Assembly (NCBI GenBank): GCA_022749755.1
Contig: CM040447.1
Span: 14,669,087 to 14,733,086 of the forward strand
Origin: Azadirachta indica
Lineage: Eukaryota; Streptophyta; Magnoliopsida; Sapindales; Meliaceae
Direction: 5' to 3'
DNA: 64,000 bases
Part shown: one piece after another, positions 23,301 to 36,185 of the stretch
Numbering within the stretch: the first letter of the stretch is position 1
Layout of the letters: each line of letters begins with the position of its first letter
Notes under the pieces: generated by a model
What the model was told of the DNA's origin: nothing
Databases searched by the model: none
Seen by the model: only the letters and a program-made list of their open reading frames with translations
Translations under genes and position numbers: made by a program

Positions 23301-24613
23301 AAGCAATCATGGCACTTGAAGCATGCAAAGCAATCAAGTAAGATCACTGAACTCTCAAATTTCAATATATTTCCACACACCTCTCCGCAGGCCCTTATCC
23401 CAAAAAAATAAGTAAATAAAAAATAACTGAGAATCAGTGTAAGATTGCTATAGAGAAAGTAATTTGATTAAGAAATTACTGTTGGCAAAGACACGTTCTT
23501 TACAACAAATTTTGATAAGAGAGATTGTTTTCCGATGTTTGATCTTCAGAATTACACGTTTCATTTACTACAATCAAAATTATCTTGTCATAATATATAT
23601 ATATATGATTTCTGTTTTAATTTTATACAATTTTAATACTAATTAAATTATTGACCGTTTATGCTCTTCATTTTAAAAGTATAATTTATCGAACTTTTAA
23701 ACGTTATCGTGATCATTTAAAGGTCAGCAACACTAAACTAGTTCTAAGTAAATATTAAATGAAAGATGTACGTTGTAGTTATACTCACATGTGGTGTTGT
23801 GACCATGAAGCTATCCTTTTGCTGATGACCAACCAATTCCACTTGGATGGGAAGAGGTGTTGATTGAACTGGCTGCAGAAATCCTGGCTGATCCATCACC
23901 TAATAGGTATGTCTCTGTCTCATGCCCTGCAAGTGCAACCAATACATCTTTGTCAATTTAACATCTCAACTCAACACCAATAGTTGACGTGGAACGCAGT
24001 GGAAGCTGCAGCTCATGAGTTCTGTAACTCTACGAATTAGATTACTTGAATTACTTCTAAAAATTAGTAAATTTTTCAGATTATTCTTCGTTCGGGGAAA
24101 GATTCAGAAGCTTCTTTTGGATTTTGTTCACCCCAAACTGATTCTCCTGGTGACGCTTTTTGTGCCTCTGTTCAATTCAACTAGTTTCCTGTGACAAATC
24201 AATTAAGATTCTGACAAGACTTTACTTACATTTGCAACATGCAGAAGCTTGTGGAACAGTTTCTCAAGGGAGTTGAGACCAGCTTGAAAAGGGAGATCTA
24301 TTACTGGCATGCTTATTATGTAAGTGTGATCTGTACTTGCATTGCATTCTTTGTTAATTACTTTGTCCTCTGGGAAATGGGGATATGACTCAAGTTTATC
24401 GTTAACAGGACAAGCGGCTCCCAACAGGAACAAGTGCTTTACTCAAATTAGAAGGTATTCATCGTTTATAACTCTTAACGTTAACATAAAAATGTTACAA
24501 GAACAATGTTTGGGTAAATGACCAGCTAATAATAAACCACATGTGTTGCAGAATTCGTGGCCAAATTTATGGGCATTTACAGAAAGAGTTCTGGCAATCG
24601 TCAACTTTTCTAA
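20323..24613 (+). CDS. RFC3-like clamp-loader AAA+ protein with long N-terminal extension
   Basis: Eleven coding exons: 20323-21684, 21858-21968, 22053-22085, 22465-22642, 22745-22926, 23201-23337, 23811-23906, 24080-24149, 24245-24319, 24409-24454, 24552-24613; 783 residues, phases consistent throughout. Residues 1 to about 430 are Ser/Arg/Lys/Asn-rich and look disordered, with an acidic motif [16 protein letters not shown] near residue 27. The C-terminal 350 residues align by eye with RFC3: Walker [10 protein letters not shown] (467-475), HVELNV strand, Walker B-like VIVLYEVD, sensor-1 LILCC, then ESVKNRC where canonical RFC has SRC. The C-terminal collar ([53 protein letters not shown]) is retained. 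Known: RFC3 loads PCNA. Whether this extended paralogue does so is unknown; a specialised clamp-loader or regulatory role is inference. The start follows a 5' UTR acceptor at 20317. Confidence 0.85.
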
Positions 24614-25832
24614 TTTTCGCAGGATCGATTGAAGGTTATTTGCATTATCTTACACATCTATGGGTTTTTGTCAAGTTTATGTCACAATATTTTTATCTTC
24701 AGAAATCAGAAAGATGCAATCAAAGCCCACGCAGCTTTAGAGGGCTTTACAGCAATATAAATTTTCTTCTCTCTATCTGTCGGTCAAAAGTAAAAGACCG
24801 TTAGGTATGCATAATATAATTTGCACTTGAATTGAATGCACTGAATCGATCCGTCACAAGAGGCTTGCAATTTTCAAGGCTCTGAGAAACCAGTGGAAAT
24901 AAGGCTTGCCTGTAATAACTGATTTATGATTTTTCTGCAGTGCATCTTTCTACATATGAAAAAACAAACGAACCAGCTTGGCACTATTGATATACAATCC
25001 TAACAGTGCACCACATAATCATTATCATGACTCCTAAATTTGAGATCTACAGTTATTGGTGCTGATAGCTTTCTTACAAGACCTAGCTCTTCCTTAAGTA
25101 TAATTTGATCAATCCAGTCTAAAACATCTTGTGTCAAATATCAATGCTCACCTATCCACCACACCCCCCACCCCCTTCCCCCCCGGCTAAATCTTATGTA
25201 CATCAGGTGTTTGTATACCAATCAATAAAATTTTGATATGTTGGTATGCTCGTATCATGTAATGATTTTCATTGGTTTGTGATACAAATATACACCCAAT
25301 GTACCACAGACTCTCTCTCATTTCCCAAGAGATAAGAAAAGCCTCTCCTGATAGCTAACAAGTTTGAGAAAAACTTGTTTTCAAATGTACTATTGTCTTA
25401 GATAATACAATTCTTTGGCGATCCAAACTAAAATTATCGTGCATGTGTTCTGCAAACTTCATTTCCAGTTGCTATATGGCAGATCTGCATTACTTTCAAC
25501 AGACCTTCATCAAAATTTTCACGGCCTTAACACATAATAATAAAGAATGCAAACATTGACTTATAATCTGTTATAAACACCAAAATAGAATCTATCCAAT
25601 TCATATACATGGGGAAGAGAAGCATCTAGCAAGGTTCAAGGATCACATACAAGATAAGCACCAGTCAAAAGTAAACATTCAATCCAGATAAAGTTTCTCA
25701 AATTTAATAACATTTGATGCACTTGAGTTCTACGGTTTGTATATTAAAAAGTACAGACACTCAACAAATACACATCCAAAGCCTTTTTCTGCCTCCCAAC
25801 CCTACCTTCTTTTAGTTAGTGATATGTAGCTT
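24614..25832. other. Convergent 3' regions of RFC3-like and RER1 genes
   Basis: The two genes converge here, so this holds both 3' UTRs. A C-rich run (C6-A-C5-TT-C7) lies at 25164-25184. No further gene is seen. Confidence 0.55.
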
Positions 25833-27580
25833 TCAGTCACTTCGTCTACCACTACTACTACTTTCAGAAGACTTCTTACCATACCTCTGTCAAAATCAAT
25901 GAAAACATCATAAAGAAGTGAGAAGTTGCCCTAGCTGAATAACCAACAAAATTTACAGCTGTAGAAATTTTACTAAATTATTAAAGAACTTACTGGCTTT
26001 CCGATATTGAAAGGGACATATTTGTACTTGATCATGTGTATGATTTGTCGTTTCATTGTAAGGACGAATAGAAAGATCCAGTAGCATAATAGTATCGGCC
26101 AGAAAACAGGCACATCTAACACAGAGAAGAAGGTCATGATAAATGCTACAACAAAAGCCTTTGTGACGGAATACCTGAAACAGCCATGTTAATAAATCCC
26201 AGACCAGTAAATTAGATAACTTATCTAAGTAGTTGCGTCTATAGAGATAAATAAGGAGCAAGTTATAGATATCTCCCAGTCAAAGTTGAAATGCTAGCTC
26301 AAATTGAAAACTTGACTTGGAGTAACTAACACAGGGATCATCAACGCTACTAGTCACTTATTAAAGGCCAGCTAGTCATTTCAGACTTATGCTTAGGAAT
26401 GTAACCAAAGGAACCCTCTTTTGAGAAGGTCTAGGGTCCATCTACTGTAGTATAAGAATCTGACAACACTGTGCCATTTATCCATTTTATTTCTCTTTTA
26501 TTTACCGACAATCATGTTTCATCTTTATTAATTTTTAACTACAAATATTAGCTGTAATTTTCAAAATAAATGCAAATGTAACAAGATTTCATCAAGCTTG
26601 TTGCGTCGATGACATGGTATGCCCATATAATCTTAAACTTTTCCAATCACTTGAAAAGCAGCATCTTTTTCACAATCTGTGAGAGTAAACTACAGAACAA
26701 TTGTCAGGCACATGCAAGAAAGATAGAATCTTTTCTGAATTTGTGACAATAAAACAGACAACAATTGGCAGATGCATGAGACCTAAAGCTTTGGGGTGAT
26801 ATAATCACTTCAAGCAACAAAATTAACTTTATTTTGAGTCCAAGTCTAGTGTGGTACAAACATAATTGATAAAGGGCATCTCAATAAGGGTTTCCCTTGA
26901 ACAATGCACCAGGACAAGAAGCAAAAGTTAATTATATGAACTCTAGCATCCATGTCATGCTGTGCTATCAGAGTCCACTTGGATAGTGGGCCCCAATATA
27001 GGTAACAGCACCAGAATGTGAAGTAATTATAGTCAACTAGAAGGTGTAACCAATTATATGAATCAAAAGTCACACCCTCCCTCTTAACAAATAACAAACT
27101 AAATCATACAAAACTGAAGCCAGTTAGGAGCATATTAAGTCCTTTACTAAAGAATATCAACAGAGCACATTATGGCCTCAACCCTGGAGAATTGAAAAAA
27201 ATCGAACATAACAAATCCACAGAGAACACAAGGAATTACCAAAACTTGAACTCAGGAAGGCGCCGCACAAAAGGCTTGAATTCATCAGAACCCCTTGTAG
27301 GCAATGTAGCTGTATTTAAAGCTTCAAGCTCAGGATCAATGCTTGGCGACAGAAACCCAATCAACAGATTCAAGGTATAGATGCCAAGACCATAGGTGAC
27401 AATATAAAACCCTTGAACATAGTACATGCGCAAAACATATATCATTGCCACTCCCAATGTCCCTAACCACCTCTCCATCATATGAGGGGTAGACCTATCC
27501 AAGTAATGCTGAAAGTTTCTTGAAAAATCACTTTTCCATTTCATAAGCGGCACGGCACCTTCATTTTCCAATCCCTCCAT
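25833..27580 (-). CDS. RER1: RER1 Golgi-to-ER retrieval receptor
   Basis: Coding exons 27580-27240, 26174-25994 and 25886-25833; 576 nt, 191 residues, the usual length for plant RER1. The N-terminus carries the family block [19 protein letters not shown]. Two hydrophobic segments follow in exon 1 (about residues 42-60 and 63-82) and two in exon 2 ([20 protein letters not shown] and [14 protein letters not shown]). After these come the conserved [20 protein letters not shown] segment and a hydrophilic Ser-rich tail ending GRRSD. Known: RER1 is a four-pass cis-Golgi membrane protein that recognises transmembrane segments of ER proteins and returns them in COPI vesicles. A non-coding leader exon is likely at 28042 to about 28170, with donor CTG-GTAAGT and a long 5' UTR intron to about 27624. 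A glycine/phenylalanine-containing tail differs between isoforms, so assignment to RER1A, B or C is not possible here. Confidence 0.95.
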
Positions 27581-28041
27581 GATATTAAAGATTGTTGCTT
27601 CTTGTTTCTTTGCTATGTTAAGCTACATTAACCGAAATGATATATGAACGTTAGGAGTATAAAAGCTAGGGCAAGAAACACAAGAAATAGTTAATTGATT
27701 CTTTATTTGGTTTCTTATATAACAGATTAAATAAATAATCCATTTGTATAATAAATATTAGGGTTAGCTCATATTAACAATTCTTTACTAAATGACTTAA
27801 TGAAAACAAGTCAACGTTTTAACTTCCTACATTTTTTCGTTATCAAACAGATAATGACTCTAATTCACTCAATCACTTAGCCTACAACTTGAACCACAAG
27901 TCTTCAATGGAAAAGTTAAATACTTTATGGCTTAAGAGATGCATTTCTTATAATCAGAGATGCAATAGTAGAGATCAAACAGATATAAAACCTATTAAGC
28001 TAATTCCTAATATGGTTACAGAGATAAAAGCAGAAACTTAC

Positions 28042-28170
28042 CAGATCAGTAAGCTAGGGTTTTCGACAATAAATTGGACGATGAAGAAAGTGAATTTACA
28101 ACTTGTGCCACTGAGCCACGATTTCGGTTATTTTCTCTCTACGAAATGGAAGGAATAAGCTACCGCGTGC
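28042..28170 (-). promoter_or_regulatory. Probable 5' UTR leader exon of RER1
   Basis: On the minus strand a plausible leader containing the plant 5' UTR hallmark AAACCCTAG is followed by a strong donor (CTG|GTAAGTTT at 28042/28041). The acceptor is probably at about 27624 (GGTTAATGTAG). The upstream limit is a guess. Confidence 0.45.
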
Positions 28171-31100
28171 GAGGGATATGTTTGTGCGGATGTAGGATGC
28201 GGGTGGGAAACGCTTTGTCGTTTCATGAAGAGGAGCAATATATCATAATATTAATTTCTACCGATTTCGTTGAAAATTAAAAACAATTTTCTAAATTAAC
28301 AAGTGAATTTCAATTTACTACTCCCTTCTTTAACGTACTTTTTGACCATAAATTGACCACAAAATTATATTTTTACCCTTGGATGATGAATGAAATGAGA
28401 AAAGACAGAATACCTATAATATTTTACTTTCAGTTCACTCCTTCTCAAACATTAACAACAATTATTGAAACTCAACTTGAATTTACTGTTCAATTTCTCA
28501 TTCCTAAATAATTAACTCTCTTATTGTGTGTTCTTTTCTCTTACTAAACGAAATAAACATGATTGGTGGTGCAATAATTGTTGGAGAGGGCACGAGGCAT
28601 TATCTGCAAATTTCAAGCATAATTGATGTAAAAGATTTTGTAGCGATCTTCAAAATGGAAAAAGCATTGCAATTGCTTTTGATTAAGGCTAAACATATTT
28701 TGGGAAAGAAACGAACATCATATTGTAATTTATGTAGATGTAATCATAATTATTCTTCAAAGGATAACACCAAAATCTTTACCCTTTAGTTGGGTAGGAG
28801 TATGACACTAGGACTAGGCAAATGCTTCATGTTTCTTATCATCTCTTCTGTGCTAGATTACGTGTGTTAATTGAATACGTCCATTTTTTTTAAAAATAAA
28901 TAAATAAATAAATAACAGCTATATAAAGTTGATATCTGTTATTGAAAAAAAAAAGATTGATTTCCCATATTAAAAATAATTAGTTTATAAGAAATCTCAC
29001 ATTATAAAGAGAATTTAAAAAGTAAAAATATTTAGAAAAATTCTATGTAAATCAAATTAAAATTTAAGATTGATTCATCAATCATCATGCTGATCAGATG
29101 AAGTTGAATTCTTTTGTAAATCCTTTGGTATATGGTGGAGGAATATTAGGCAAATTGATGTGATATTAGCACAAGAAAGTTGTCGCTAATAATCGAACAA
29201 AGTTGATGTAAATGGGTTTTTTTTTTTTTTAAAAAAAATAAATTTATTTGCAAAGATTTGAAGGGTAAAAGAGGATTTATTGCTTTAAATTAATTCAAAA
29301 ACTACAATGGGGAAAGAGACGAACCTCTTACCAATGTCACAGCAATATTATGGAATGGAATGGGTCTGGCCTCCATCTCACGCCGAACCATCCACCACCT
29401 TTGGCAGTTGTCTAGTTGAGTTGTTCTTATCATCTCTCAACAAAATTATTAAAAAAAAAAAAAAAAAAGAGTTTTAATGGCTCATGATTATGTAAATTGT
29501 TGATGATACGGGCACGGGGCCCGTTGAAATTTGCAAGAGTCGAAGGGTTGGGTTTAGTGTATGATCTGGAAGTACTATATTTAAGGTAAAAGACTGAGAC
29601 TGAGCACTCATCCCTAATGCACGGCCTTGAAATTAACAACACTCCGAAAGAAGGCCTGACCTGAAAATGACAAAAAGGATATCTCTATGAGATCGTGCTA
29701 AATATTCTCCATTATTTTTCTTTTCTTTTAACTCAATTATATGAGCTTGGAAGATTGTTGGTTCTAGTGACATTGATGGCATGACTGATAACAACATCCT
29801 TTCAAAAAGCACTTGCATTTTTTTGGAGCGTATTTAATTCGTTAATTGTCTATCTTAAGCATCAATTACATGAGGTTTGCCCATTCATACGTATGGATAT
29901 GGTAGACCTAAATTCATACTAAACTTTGATTTATTTATTTTAATTATTTGTCATTTTTTCTACATTCCAAGATTATTTGTCAAATTGTCAAAATTTTCTA
30001 TGAAAGATATTATAGAGTTAATTCAAAATAAAATTTAATTATTTTAAGTAATATTTAAAAATTATACATTAAGAATGTGTTTGATAACACGTACTTACGT
30101 ATATTATTTTGAATGAACTAAAATGTATTATAATTGATTAAATGAAAACTTATGTTATATTTAGTGCAAAATGTATTGGACTAACTATAAATTAAACTAT
30201 GTTTCGTGCAATGGTGTATTGGACTGTATTAATATTTATATTTTTTAATATTAAATTAATATTTATTTAACATCAAATAGAAAAATATATAATCTAAACA
30301 TGTATTTTATTTATAAATTTTATTAATTTGTATTACATAATTAAAAATTTTATGTATATACAAATATGTTTTTTGTAAATTAATGGCACATCTACATAAT
30401 ATTTATTAGAATTAATTTGCTAAATAATAATATTTTATTTGTTATTGAATTGTTATATATTTAATTATTTAAATAATAATTGTTGATACGAGAGAGTAAA
30501 AGAGAAAAGAGAGGATAGAGTAAAAGAAAGGGGAAAATATTGAATTTGAATACAGCCCAAAAAAAACCCTACCCTCCCATAAGTCAAATTTTGAGGAACT
30601 GTTGAATTCCTTAACTTTTTGCACCGAACACTATATTAAATTTTTATATTCTAAATAATGAGTAAGCTAAACTCGTTTGCTAGATGCGTACTAATAAGAT
30701 ATAACCAATAAAATAATATTATTAGTTGGTATTCAAATTAAAGAAGTTTCTTTATTTTTTTAACAATATTTAAAAAAATTAAAAGAAAAAAAATCTCCCA
30801 TAGTGTATAGTCAAAATAACCGGAAAACATAAGAATATTGTTGGAGATAATAGGAGTGTTGTTTTAAGCAATATTCTTAGAGATAATTGCATGCGGAATA
30901 AAATTTGTTTTTGCTATATCTGCGAGTGACTCACAAATTTTGAAAAAAAAAAAAAAAAAAAAAAAAACGAAAAGAAAAGATCACATCACCCACTTGTTAG
31001 TGACGTTGAATTTGAGGTTCATGCGTCTCATAATTGCACATAGCAGGAGGACACAAACACACACACACACGCCCATTTAACTCCACTAAATTCAGATCAC

Positions 31101-31980
31101 ATCATCTCTTAACATTATCCGCTCCTATTGAATTCCAAATAGCGCATTACCATTTTCAGAATTATCATCACCAATCACATGCACTTACACATACACCCAT
31201 TGTAGTTTACTCTCTGCCTGCAAGCTGCCTCCCCCTGGTTTCAACTATTAAAACCAATAATAGCAAAATAACACTCACAACACACTCCATCTCACTTTGC
31301 TAACTGCTACCTTACCATTTTACGATTCTTAATTCTTTTAAAAAATAATTAAAGACAATATATTGATTCAATGATTTTATATATCAATAACAATACTATA
31401 TTTCTTCTGAGTTGAAAAGGCATTATATTTTATGAATCAGGTTTGCATTTAAACAATAGTTACTTTAATTGGTAACTATTTTAATAGAATAACCAAATTT
31501 AATACTACACGTACCTAATTAATTAAATTAAAATAAATTAGCCGGACAACGGTAGATTAGTTCTTATTTCCATAAATTTATTAGTTGATTACGTTATCAT
31601 TAGAATTATCTACTCTCTTCGTGGACCACTCCAACACATGTGAGTACTTAAATAACGCAATTAAATATTTTAATGGCATAATAAACGGTCTTAATCTACA
31701 ACTTTAAACGATATAAAAATAAAAGAAAGTATATGGAGAAGAGTCCAATTAGATTTTCGAACGTGTAAAAATGACTCCTTTGATCTGACGAAGACACGAC
31801 CCGACCTCTTATCTCATTTTATTACAAAACTCCTAATTCCAAGAGAGAATCACGTTCCGACACTATCCGCATCCTCAACCGTCTGATCGACTTCATTTAC
31901 ATCCAACGGTTCTTATTCAGCGTAGACTGCCCGCTGAATTAAAATTTACTAAAAGAAAAAGCATCTCCTCCAACTTTTCC
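28171..31980. other. Long gene-free region
   Basis: About 3.8 kb without a convincing gene. It holds an A tract at about 29450-29468, an A tract at 30940-30966, a (CA)n run near 31053-31069, and a segment (about 30088-30640) with weak GTGTTTGGT-type inverted ends that might be a decayed hAT-like MITE. The last 300 bases before 32000 are probably promoter for the pyrophosphatase gene. Confidence 0.5.
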
Positions 31981-32378
31981 CTAAATAAGCATAACAGCAT
32001 CAGCTCGGATTTTCACTCTGTTTCTCCATTTTTGTGTATATTGAGTCATGCCAGAAGCTTTGCCTCTGAAGTGAAGCACCTTTCCGTTACTATAAATCAA
32101 GCGTCGTGGTGGTGGTGGTGTTTGTGAATCACGACTGTGAGTTTCACTTATTCTCTTGCACGATGTCGCATGAGACTTACATTATCTTGCATTCCTTTTT
32201 CATTAGCTTTCTCTTGTTTGCCGTTTGCTTGCTGTAAGAGTAATTTTAATACCTATTCATTTATGCAAGTTTTCTTTTTTATTTAGTTATTTAAAGGGTA
32301 GATAGTATGTTTGCATGTTTGTTTTCATGATCATTTGGTTGTGGGGTTCTGTATAGTCTTTTCAACGAACCGATGGTA

Positions 32379-32482
32379 GGTATAAAACAACGAATGATTA
32401 GTATTCTTTCATGTAAAGAGAACTATTACCGGTATAAAACAACGAATGAGTAGTATTCTTTCATGTAAAGAGAACTATTACT
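32379..32482. repeat. 52-bp tandem duplication
   Basis: Two 52-base copies (32379-32430 and 32431-32482), each beginning GGTATAAAACAACGAATGA, differ at two positions only. They lie in the 5' UTR intron of the pyrophosphatase gene. Confidence 0.9.
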
Positions 32483-32865
32483 GGTGAGTTTAAACATGTG
32501 TAATGTGGATTGGTTTGTTGGTTTGTTTCTTTTGGTCGGCTATTTTAGGAGCCTGACATAATCTAATTTATGTCAATTCATCCGAAAACTTTGTCAAATA
32601 TATTTGTGGGTACTCTGTTTTAGGACTTCAGAAATCTGTTGTGTACTGGGAGTGGATGCCACTTACTTAGTGTGCTTCAATATGTTAAATTTCCATGTTT
32701 CTGGCTGAACTTAATTGGATTTGCCAAAATCCTTTTTCAGAATACTAATTTGATTTCTGGTGCTTATTTTTACCTGTTTTTTGGAGGAACTGCTAGAGAA
32801 TTTTTTTTATACTGCTCTGATTCTTGTGCCATATTATGGAATTAGTAACAAATTGTGATATTTTT

Positions 32866-32918
32866 GTTCTCTTTTTGTGGTTAAGCTTGTACGTTCTTTT
32901 TTGTGATTAAGCTTGTAC
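32866..32918 (+). repeat. 27/26-bp tandem duplication carrying two candidate 3' splice sites
   Basis: Copies 32866-32892 and 32893-32918 both read GTTCT, a T-rich run, GTGRTTAAG and CTTGTAC. Each contains a pyrimidine tract followed by an AAG acceptor (AG ending at 32885 and 32911) just upstream of the pyrophosphatase ATG at 32931. Confidence 0.8.
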
Positions 32919-32930
32919 GATACCTTCGAA

Positions 32931-35365
32931 ATGTCTGAGCATCTTGGAGTAGCAGGCAACAAAACTTCTCATTGCCCTCAGGTTGCTCTCAATGAGCGAA
33001 TCCTTTCATCGATGTCACGCAGATCTATTGCAGCTCACCCCTGGCATGACTTAGAAATTGGTACGCTTTTTATTTTACATAAATAAGTCTTTAAATAGTT
33101 TTCGGCTTGTGAAACTATCAGCTTTGTAACAACATCATCCTAATCTCTGAGTTATATCAAGGTCTTGCTTGAACCGCAAACATTTCTCATGTTGAATAGA
33201 TCTTTGGGTAACCATGCTTTATATTCTGATCTTCGCAGGACCAGGCGCACCAGTGGTTTGCAACTGCGTAAGTATTTTTCCTTTGATCTCTATTGCCATA
33301 AACACTGGACGGTTCATAATATTAGATAATTATGTCTTACTTTGAAATATAATGCACCAGTAGTTTTCAGTAAAGTCTGGCATTGCATGGTAGAATCTTC
33401 ATCTAGGAGAACAAATTGAAACTCAAGAGACTTTATTTATTTTGTAAATTGGTTAGAAGGGAAAGTAAATTAATTGTCAGAAGGTTGTCTCACCCATGGA
33501 AAAATGGAGATATAGAGACGTCTACGGACCTAAAGGCTAAAGAGGTTGTTGATTGTTAAGATTTCATAAGTTGCTTTGTTACAGATATATATGTTTCAAT
33601 CAAAATATTCTTGTTTCTCTATCATAATGTAAAGCTCTGTGGCAGGTGGTGGAGATCAGCAAGGGAAGCAAGGTGAAGTATGAGCTTGACAAAGCTAGTG
33701 GTCTCATAAAGGTGAGATTCATTTTGTTCTTCCTGTTTTAAACCTTCCTTAAAGCATAAAATAAATACTATATGCTGTTGAAAATTCAAATAAATTCTTT
33801 CTGCTGACAAGCATGCTTATGATGTTGGAATCTTAAATCAAGAAACAGTAATGAATTGTGCTTTTACATTTCTTTTCCAACTAAACAGTAGTGTCTATTT
33901 GTTTTCAGATATCTTTCGCAAGGTTGTCAATTTTATATCTTTATGTTTGCAAATAATCTAATGGCCATATTGCAATCTTCATTGTTTAAGATTAATTAGT
34001 GAACTGACAACTACACAACATGTTGAGTTTCACATTAATGTGATTGCTAATAGAATTACCATACAGATTTGTTGTTTTGCATAAATATGTTTTACTGTAT
34101 TGGTGATAAGATGCTTGTATTTGTTGTTAAAATATTTATATATTTTCATCAAGAAAGTGACAAATGATTTCTGAATAATAGGTTGATCGTGTTCTCTACT
34201 CTTCTGTTGTTTATCCACACAACTATGGTTTCATTCCAAGGACTATTTGTGAGGATAGCGATCCAATGGATGTGCTGATACTGATGCAGGTGGCAATCAT
34301 TTTATTCTTGAGTTGATCTGATGAAAGGTAACAACTGATATTCAAATTTTTAGGCGATTACAAGTTCTTTGATGTTTTCTTTTGTAGGAGCCTGTTCTCC
34401 CCGGGTCCTTCCTTCGCTGTCGTGCTATCGGATTAATGCCCATGATTGATCAGGTAAAAAGGGTTTTCCCTTCCAACGTTTGAATTCTTGAGTATGTTAT
34501 CTTGTTTGATTTAAACATCAATGCCTCCATCAATGGACTACTAGGTCAAAAATAGAATTTTTTATAGAAGGACGTACTTTATCAAAGTCCTTGTGTTGCA
34601 TTTGACATGGGATCTGCCTAGGATCATTTTTTTGAGTCAGTAAAATGTATCCTCTGTTTTTCTGTGTTCAAGTTGAAGTCTGAAAAGATGGGGTAATAGG
34701 AAACAGAAAGATGTAGATTAAATAGATGGCCTAGCTCTCTTTTTCTGCTGGGCATCTGATTCAAGAGCTGTTGACTCTAAACTTTGCTGCAGGGTGAAAA
34801 GGATGATAAGATTATTGCTGTCTGTGCTGATGACCCTGAGTTTCGCCATTACAAGGACATCAAGGAGCTTCCTCCACATCGCCTTGCTGAGATTCGCCGC
34901 TTCTTTGAGGACTGTATGTACTCTCTTGTATCTTTCACATACACTCATGTAGTCCCATTAGTTACCATATTGTAGGAATGAGTAGTTACTTTTGCATGTA
35001 AAATCAGTCAGTGCTCCCAGTATGCATTGGTAACCTTGCATTAATATCAGCTGATAACATAGTTCTAAACACATAGACCAGCTTATTCCATCTATAATAT
35101 ATTCTTCATACTTCGTAATATCCTTCACTCATCATGAATGGCAGACAAGAAGAATGAAAATAAGAAAGTTGATGTGGAAGACTTCCTGCCAGCTGAAGCA
35201 GCCATTGAAGCCATCAAATACTCAATGTAAGTTTTCTAAGGAACTTAGTTTCTTTTCCTTCTGTTTCGTATTATCTATGCTTCTTTGGGTTGTTTGTCTT
35301 ACACAGGTGTTTTCTCTTGCAGGGATCTGTATGCGTCCTACATTGTTGAAAGCCTGAGGCAGTGA
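32931..35365 (+). CDS. PPA: Soluble inorganic pyrophosphatase (family I)
   Basis: Eight coding exons: 32931-33060, 33239-33267, 33646-33711, 34182-34289, 34388-34453, 34793-34913, 35145-35226, 35323-35365; 645 nt, 214 residues, the normal length for the plant cytosolic enzyme. It catalyses PPi + H2O to two phosphates with Mg2+. The family signature DSDPMD is at residues 100-105; other active-site segments visible are [14 protein letters not shown] (about 56-69), [13 protein letters not shown] (about 84-96) and the acidic [12 protein letters not shown]. The divergent first 30 residues lack a transit peptide, which fits a cytosolic PPa1/PPa4-type isoform rather than the plastid PPa6. The leader is split by an intron from about 32134 to 32885 or 32911. 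A TATA-like CTATAAATC sits at about 32089-32097, possibly the core promoter. Confidence 0.96.
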
Positions 35366-36185
35366 CTTCTCTGACGATGAGGCAGTGACTCGTTTAGAGA
35401 CTTATCTTTAGTGTTATTACCTGTGAGACTACATTTGTGAATAACTGGGACAGTGACTGCTTATTGTGTATTTGTATTAATGAGGCTAGACTGCTAGCCA
35501 CTATGGAAGCGTGTAAAACTTCTATTTGAACTTATTATTGGGTATTATGGTGTGAACACTGTCTATGTTGCACTGTTCAAGTAATTTCAGTTTGTTAGGA
35601 TAAAATTGTGTTTGTGTTTAGCTGCTGCGCGTGAAATTTCATAATCTTACTTCTACAGCTTCAATGATTGATAATGTCCTCCAGTAAACTGAAATTGGAG
35701 GGACATTCGGAGAACTCTTACTACATAAAACGATTCCGTTGTTTAGTATACAGCATTTCGATACTTGTAATGGTGATCTAGTTATATCTGTGATCTGGAC
35801 AAGTTGTTAATACAAAAATCGTTATGGCTGTTTTTGGCCAGCTGCTTGATGGAATCGAGGTTTCAGGCTTCAGCTCCTTGCTTCGATGGTCCTTTCCTTT
35901 CGGTGTAATTTCGCACTAAAATTCATACTGCAGCGATGCGGGTTCCTACTCAAAGGCGAGAGTTTAATGGGCTTACCTTAGTTTCCGGCCTCTTTATGGT
36001 CTCGGAGAGTGCTGTTAAAAGCACCCCACTCTAGTACCGCCTACATAACCCTCACATCCCCAGCAGCGCATTTAGAATTAGGCTAGGCTCACTCTGTTTC
36101 TGGGTATATGAAACCCATTTACGGAAGAAAATTAACCTTCAGTTTTTGGCCCACACAGCCACCGAGATCAAATTACACAATGGAT
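35366..36185. other. 3' UTR of pyrophosphatase and spacer
   Basis: Likely 3' UTR to about 35650, followed by non-coding DNA of fairly balanced composition. No gene is seen. Confidence 0.5.

Noticed and set aside
28526..28789. 87-codon plus-strand open frame
   Set aside because: AT-biased codons, no recognisable motif, no promoter-like context; expected by chance in a 3.8-kb spacer.
30088..30640. Possible MITE with GTGTTTGAT and GTGTTCGGT ends
   Set aside because: Only about nine bases match at the ends, no target duplication and no further arm similarity; too weak to list as an element.
28860..31000. Possible LTR retrotransposon debris suggested by TG-starting AT-rich stretches and A tracts
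   Set aside because: No paired direct repeats, primer-binding site, polypurine tract in context, or gag/pol reading frame.
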